A stretch of 9,864 nt of DNA from contig WJJB01000219.1 of the NCBI GenBank assembly GCA_014729935.1, forward strand, positions 1-9,864. Direction: 5' to 3'. Source of the DNA: Candidatus Bathyarchaeota archaeon (lineage in GTDB: Archaea; Asgardarchaeota; Lokiarchaeia; Sigyniarchaeales; Sigyniarchaeaceae). Each line of letters starts with the position of its first letter. Within the stretch, counting starts at the first letter, position 1. The notes beneath the pieces are model-generated. The model saw nothing but the letters and a program-made list of their open reading frames with translations. It had not been told where the DNA came from and made no database searches. Below, piece by piece: positions 6,478-9,864 of the stretch. The translations under genes and the position numbers were made by a program.

Positions 6478-7251
6478 GTGCCAAGTCCAAGAGGTTCAGG
6501 TGGAAACATCAAGAAATCAATTGAAAAGCATGCCAGGGAAGAAAAATGCTACCATCCGGTCATCAGGCATTTTTTTTCAACACTCTTGAATTCTCATCCA
6601 TCCTTGAAGGAAAAATTGTTCAGGTCCAATCGGGAAGCGGGTTTATTCATTGCAGCAATTGATCACGCAAAAGTACACGTGTTTCAACGCTCGAAATTCA
6701 AGAGCGGTCGTCGTTCCCCAGGTAGAAGGAAGGAATTATGCACGGAATATTTTCGGAGATATCCCCGCGAATTCCTTCAATTCTTTCAACACCGAAAAGC
6801 CATGATCACCTTCTTGACTTTAGTATTGGACAAATGGAAAACCCGAGTGTTACATCAGGATAGCAAGGTCCATGAGGTAAAAGAAACACGTGTATCAAGC
6901 ACGCCATGCTTCATGCTGGCAGATCATGCCTTTTGGGCAAGAGGTGTCTTGAATGCACCAGGCAGGCATTCTGGGAACACGTTTGATCTTGCAACCATCG
7001 AAGGGTTCGTGTACCTGATGCACGAGATCTACCACACGATGCAATGGTACAGGTCTCCAATCGCCATGATTATTGCATATGTTAAGGCAATTGCCCGATC
7101 CTTGGCGCATTCGGAAGGACACATTCTTTGGGCACATGAAACGATCGAATTCGAAATGGAAGCCATCATTTTCCAAAAGAAACTTGAAATGTTCTTGGAA
7201 TCCCATCCACTCGTAGTTAAATCCCTTAAAATGTTCGGGAACTACAGGTAA
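6478..7251 (+). CDS. HExxH (gluzincin-like) putative metallopeptidase, uncharacterised
   Basis: 257 residues from GTG 6478 (258 from TTG 6475). The C-terminal third holds HEIYH at residues 182-186, the zinc-binding and catalytic motif of zincin metallopeptidases, within LMHEIYHTMQWYRSP. About 35-42 residues later HETIEFEMEA (220-229) provides candidate third zinc ligands (Glu221, Glu224, Glu226 or Glu228). This HExxH...E layout is that of gluzincins, and the HExxHxxQW start recalls small DUF4157-type zincin domains. The N-terminal 130 residues are basic and rich in Arg/Lys/His with no recognised domain. No signal peptide or membrane helix is seen, so a secreted enzyme is unlikely. Genes immediately upstream (zinc ribbon, same frame, one stop between) and the shared SD/stop indicate an operon. 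Substrate unknown. Peptidase activity is inference from the motif; a non-catalytic zinc protein is possible. Confidence 0.72.
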   Translation: MPSPRGSGGNIKKSIEKHAREEKCYHPVIRHFFSTLLNSHPSLKEKLFRSNREAGLFIAAIDHAKVHVFQRSKFKSGRRSPGRRKELCTEYFRRYPREFLQFFQHRKAMITFLTLVLDKWKTRVLHQDSKVHEVKETRVSSTPCFMLADHAFWARGVLNAPGRHSGNTFDLATIEGFVYLMHEIYHTMQWYRSPIAMIIAYVKAIARSLAHSEGHILWAHETIEFEMEAIIFQKKLEMFLESHPLVVKSLKMFGNYR

Positions 7252-7296
7252 AAAAGGCACAAAAAAGTTGAAAGTGAGAGAAGTTGAAATCTCACT
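7251..7296 (-). terminator. Hairpin plus oligo-T terminator of the aminotransferase gene
   Basis: AGTGAGA (7273-7279) and TCTCACT (7290-7296) form a perfect 7-bp stem with a 10-base loop, overlapping the aminotransferase stop codon. On the minus strand it is followed by T6 (7266-7261) and then T5 (7255-7251), the layout of an intrinsic terminator. The plus side lacks a T tract, so it serves the minus-strand gene best. Confidence 0.55.
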
Positions 7297-8494
7297 AATT
7301 GCCTTTGGCGACTGCATGGAACCGTTCAATGATGAAATCACAATGTTCCTTCGTGATCCCAGGATGCGTGTCAATGGCAATAAGGCGCTTGTTCAAGTCC
7401 TCGCATACGGGACAAAGTCCATCAGGATACTCAGGGAGCGGCTCTGGCAAGAATGAATCGCCCTCCCTGAAGACAACAGTCTGGTAAATCGGTTTCGGGT
7501 AAATGGTTTTCGTGAACGCGTTCTTTTTATTCAGCCAATTTGTGTATTCCTGTGTGTCCTCCGCGCCCACGTCCCCTGGTGACACGATCCCGCCCCACCA
7601 ATTGCAGGAAGGTTCCGCGTAATCTGGCACGCCTGGTGGCGTGATCCCCTTCACGTCTTGAAGGTTTTCAGTTAAATAAAACCATGCTTGTTGCCTACTC
7701 CTGATATAGCGCTTCAAGTTTTTCAATTCTGCCAATCCGATCGCTGCTGTCAACTCGGTGGGACGCAAGTGCCAGCCTAATCTTGCGAACTTGTACCATG
7801 CCGTCTCGCCATGGTGCCGGATGATCCTGCATTGCTCGGCGAGCTCCTCATTATCGGTGACTATCATGCCTCCCTCGCCGGTGGTCATGTTCTTCGACGG
7901 GAAGAAGCTGAAGGTGCCAGCATCACCAATAGTACCGACCATCTTGCCATTATACTTTGCCCCATGTGCTTGGCAGGCATCCTCCAATAACAAGATTCCC
8001 CGATCCTCGCACGCGTCCTTCAATGGACCGATGTCCTGTGGCATGCCACCAAGGTGCACCGGGATGATTGCCTTGGTCTTGCTGTTGATCTTGGAAATCG
8101 CATCCTCAGGGTCCATGTTGTACGTGACCGTTTCGATATCAGCAAAGCGGGGTATAGCGTTTGTATGCAAGATACAACTGGCTGTGGCCATGAACGTAAA
8201 CGGTGGAATGATTACCTCGTCGCCTGGACCAATCCCCGATGCCCTGAGCACGCAAAATAGAGCAGCAGTGCCAGAATTAACGAACACGGCTTCTTTGGCC
8301 CCGATCCATTCTGCAAATTGTTGCTCGAACTCCCGGTGTGCCATGCCTTCCAAGATGTCCAATCTGCCGGTCCTGAGAACCTTGATGATTTCTTCCAAGC
8401 ATGTTTCAAAATCGAACTTGTCCTCGTGGAGGAAATTCAGTTTCCTTTCTCTCTTGAATTTTTTAATGAGCTTCTTGATCTTTTTCTCTTCCAT
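7295..8494 (-). CDS. DegT/DnrJ/EryC1/StrS-family PLP sugar aminotransferase
   Basis: 399 residues, a normal length for the family plus a lysine-rich extension (residues 1-20). These fold type I enzymes transfer an amino group, usually from glutamate, to a keto-sugar nucleotide, feeding surface glycans, N-glycans or aminoglycoside-type products. Visible: NSGTAAL phosphate-binding segment (73-79), GDEVIIPPFTF (91-101), PVHLGG (145-150), the cofactor-pyridine aspartate Asp172 in LLEDACQAHGA, the Schiff-base lysine Lys201 in SFFPSKNMTTGEGG, and GWHLRPTELTAAIG (240-253). The C-terminal CPVCEDLNKRLIAID matches the family's usual CP-x-AE block, with Cys364 where Ala is common. All catalytic residues are present, so it should be active; the exact sugar cannot be read from sequence. 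It ends against the HExxH gene convergently and is divergent from the GH57 gene. The ATG at 8494 lacks a clear SD. Confidence 0.9.
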   Translation of the reverse strand: MEEKKIKKLIKKFKRERKLNFLHEDKFDFETCLEEIIKVLRTGRLDILEGMAHREFEQQFAEWIGAKEAVFVNSGTAALFCVLRASGIGPGDEVIIPPFTFMATASCILHTNAIPRFADIETVTYNMDPEDAISKINSKTKAIIPVHLGGMPQDIGPLKDACEDRGILLLEDACQAHGAKYNGKMVGTIGDAGTFSFFPSKNMTTGEGGMIVTDNEELAEQCRIIRHHGETAWYKFARLGWHLRPTELTAAIGLAELKNLKRYIRSRQQAWFYLTENLQDVKGITPPGVPDYAEPSCNWWGGIVSPGDVGAEDTQEYTNWLNKKNAFTKTIYPKPIYQTVVFREGDSFLPEPLPEYPDGLCPVCEDLNKRLIAIDTHPGITKEHCDFIIERFHAVAKGN

Positions 8495-8565
8495 GGGTGA
8501 TCACGAGCATGTTGTTTTTTTCGATTTGGGACTAACGGAACCGGGGGCTATAGTCCCCTGAAGGA

Positions 8566-8581
8566 TTTATTCTTTATTTTA
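8566..8581 (-). promoter_or_regulatory. Candidate TATA region for the aminotransferase gene
   Basis: On the minus strand TAAAATAAAGAATAAA offers one or two overlapping TATA-like boxes. A start about 25 bases downstream, near 8545, would give a leader of about 50 bases. Confidence 0.35.
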
Positions 8582-8608
8582 GATTTTGAAAGTAATCAGG
8601 GGCACAAG

Positions 8609-8616
8609 TTTTTAAA
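8609..8616 (+). promoter_or_regulatory. Candidate TATA box for the GH57 gene
   Basis: TTTTTAAA, preceded by ACAAG, is a good archaeal TATA box. It would start transcription near 8638, leaving a leader of about 50 bases that includes the GGTGA ribosome binding site at 8676-8680. Confidence 0.45.
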
Positions 8617-8675
8617 GAGCGGCTGGTCTTTGAATCTCACCAACTTCACGCATTGGAAAAAAGCATCACGTTGCT

Positions 8676-8680
8676 GGTGA
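8676..8680 (+). promoter_or_regulatory. Shine-Dalgarno GGTGA for the GH57 gene
   Basis: GGTGA sits seven bases before ATG 8688, standard spacing. It supports that ATG as the start, as does the position of the HAHIPY motif at residues 8-13. Confidence 0.65.
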
Positions 8681-8687
8681 ATATCAC

Positions 8688-9864
8688 ATGAGTTTTGCAC
8701 TCGTCCTCCACGCACACATTCCGTATTGCAGGAAATCGGGCAGGTGGCCTGCAGGGGAGGAATGGCTGCATGAGGCCATCATTGAATCATACCTCCCCCT
8801 TCTCAAGGTCTTGGAGGGCTTGGAAGCCAGGGATATCAGCCCTAACCTGAACATTGAATTTACGCCAATATTACTTGAACAGCTTGCCGATGGATACATG
8901 CAAGAACAGTTCATCGTGTACCTTCAAGAATTGATCGATCGTGCCACCTCCGATATTCGCAGGTTTGATGGGCGACCGGAATTGCAATCTGTCGCCAAGC
9001 AATATCAGGAAGATTTTTCCTTGTACATGGACTATTACACGGGTCATCTCAAGCGCGATGTCATCGGCGCGTTCAAGCATCACCAGGACAGCGGCAATAT
9101 TGAGATATTCACGTCCGCGGCAACCCACGGTTTCCTTCCACTATTTGAACACGAGAGTGCCATTTGGTCACAAGTCAAGATCGGGATCGATACCTACAAG
9201 AAATACTTCGGTTGCAATCCCCGGGGATTCTGGCTACCTGAATGTGCCTTCCGACCCATGGAAACTCGGAATGGAAGGCAGGTCGCAGGCATAGATTACT
9301 GGTTAAAGAAAGCAGGTATTGAATACTTCATCGTGAATTACACTGGAATGGAAGATGCAACCTTGGTTCACGCCAATACAGCAGGAGTGGATTATATATC
9401 AACGTATGAAGCGTACCAGCTGGCGGGAACGGGCGTGAAGGTATTTGGCAGGAATTACGAGACGAGCGAGCGGGTTTGGTCTGCAGCCGTTGGTTATCCA
9501 GGTAACCAAGTGTACAGGGAATTTCACTTAAAAGATCCCGTTTCCGGGTTACGGTATTTCTCCATTTCCAAACCAGGTTTAGCTAAGGACGTGTATGATT
9601 TCTCCAGGGCAAGGGAGAAAGCGAAGCTCGACGCGCGTGATTTTGCACGTATCGTGTACCAGAATCTTTCTGATTACCGAAGCATAAACAAGCGGTCGGG
9701 TATCATCGTTTCACCATATGATTGCGAGCTATTCGGCCATTGGTGGCACGAAGGTCCCGTGTGGATGGAAGATGTCTTCATAAACTTGGCAGAAATGGAA
9801 GAAATTTCTCCCATTACCTTGGGAACCTACTTGGATGATCACACCGGTACTTTTTCAGAGGTCA
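8688..9864 (+). CDS. GH57 alpha-glucan branching enzyme-type protein, 3'-truncated by window edge
   Basis: 392 codons are visible and the frame is open at the right edge. The GH57 conserved regions are all present: HAHIPY (8-13), ATHGFLPLF with His147, GFWLPECAF with the nucleophile Glu185, and SPYDCELFGHWWHEG with the general acid Asp345. The WLPEC and PYDxELFGHWW forms and the early nucleophile position match the archaeal and bacterial GH57 1,4-alpha-glucan branching enzymes (DUF1957-containing, Thermococcus TK1436 type), which make alpha-1,6 branches in glycogen-like polymers in the cytosol. The family normally has a helical C-terminal domain beyond the catalytic barrel; here it would lie outside the window. 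An amylopullulanase-type or unassigned GH57 glucanotransferase remains possible. The gene is divergent from the aminotransferase and has its own TATA box and SD. Confidence 0.88.
   Translation, partial: MSFALVLHAHIPYCRKSGRWPAGEEWLHEAIIESYLPLLKVLEGLEARDISPNLNIEFTPILLEQLADGYMQEQFIVYLQELIDRATSDIRRFDGRPELQSVAKQYQEDFSLYMDYYTGHLKRDVIGAFKHHQDSGNIEIFTSAATHGFLPLFEHESAIWSQVKIGIDTYKKYFGCNPRGFWLPECAFRPMETRNGRQVAGIDYWLKKAGIEYFIVNYTGMEDATLVHANTAGVDYISTYEAYQLAGTGVKVFGRNYETSERVWSAAVGYPGNQVYREFHLKDPVSGLRYFSISKPGLAKDVYDFSRAREKAKLDARDFARIVYQNLSDYRSINKRSGIIVSPYDCELFGHWWHEGPVWMEDVFINLAEMEEISPITLGTYLDDHTGTFSEV

Larger units (their letters stand above)
8495..8687. promoter_or_regulatory. Divergent promoter region with a CCCCTGA/TCAGGGG inverted repeat
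   Basis: This 193-base gap holds promoters for the aminotransferase (-) and GH57 (+) genes. CCCCTGA (8555-8561) and TCAGGGG (8596-8602) are perfect 7-base inverted arms with 34 bases between them, most of it AT-rich. A GGGGG run (8543-8547) can also pair locally with CCCC at 8555-8558. The arms flank the likely TATA element of the minus gene and sit just upstream of that of the plus gene, so they are candidate operator half-sites. No regulator is known from the window. Confidence 0.35.

Noticed and set aside
6895..7380. 161-codon minus-strand open frame opposite the HExxH gene
   Set aside because: It would overlap both the HExxH gene and the aminotransferase end and has no recognisable content.
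7402..7413. CPVC in the aminotransferase as a zinc knuckle
   Set aside because: Only one Cys pair, at the place where the family has a conserved CPxAE segment, so it is a family variant and not a metal site.
7758..8561. 267-codon plus-strand open frame opposite the aminotransferase
   Set aside because: The minus strand carries complete PLP aminotransferase motifs; the plus frame is an antisense shadow.
8941..9294. 117-codon plus-strand frame inside the GH57 gene
   Set aside because: It is out of frame with the GH57 reading, which keeps all conserved regions without interruption.
1..9864. CRISPR arrays, tRNA or rRNA genes, insertion sequences
   Set aside because: No regularly spaced repeats, cloverleaf-like segments, transposase-like frames or terminal inverted repeats with target duplications were seen on either strand.

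Overview
The window looks archaeal. It has AT-rich TATA-like elements upstream of genes and T-tract gene ends, and only a few starts carry a Shine-Dalgarno sequence (GGTGA). It also encodes a dolichol/polyprenol-kinase-type membrane enzyme and a very large surface protein rich in N-glycosylation sequons. That surface protein joins Ig-like and jelly-roll ectodomain modules through one membrane helix to cytosolic winged-helix-like repeats. This architecture fits an Asgard archaeon best; the Asgard assignment is inference (about 50-60%), while archaeal origin is firmer. Base composition is moderate and even, with no sign of a recent mobile element.

Layout. 1-1134 (+) is the C-terminal three quarters of a dihydrolipoamide dehydrogenase, cut by the window edge. 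1286-4666 (+) encodes the 1126-residue receptor-like surface protein. 4829-5881 (-) is a polytopic polyprenol/dolichol kinase-family protein, convergent with it. After a 233-base divergent gap, 6115-6471 and 6478-7251 (+) form a tightly coupled pair: a small four-cysteine zinc-ribbon protein and an HExxH metallopeptidase-like protein in the same frame, separated by one TGA stop. 7295-8494 (-) is a DegT/DnrJ/EryC1/StrS sugar aminotransferase, convergent with the pair. 8688 onward (+) is a GH57 alpha-glucan branching enzyme-type protein that runs off the right edge. No intergenic stretch exceeds 300 bases, and I see no tRNA, rRNA, CRISPR array or insertion sequence.

How the genes might relate. 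The kinase-family protein, the aminotransferase and the GH57 enzyme all belong to lipid-carrier or carbohydrate metabolism, and the surface protein looks like a heavily N-glycosylated client. They lie on alternating strands, so this is neighbourhood and not an operon. The least explained parts are the cytosolic repeat tail of the surface protein and the zinc-ribbon/HExxH pair.
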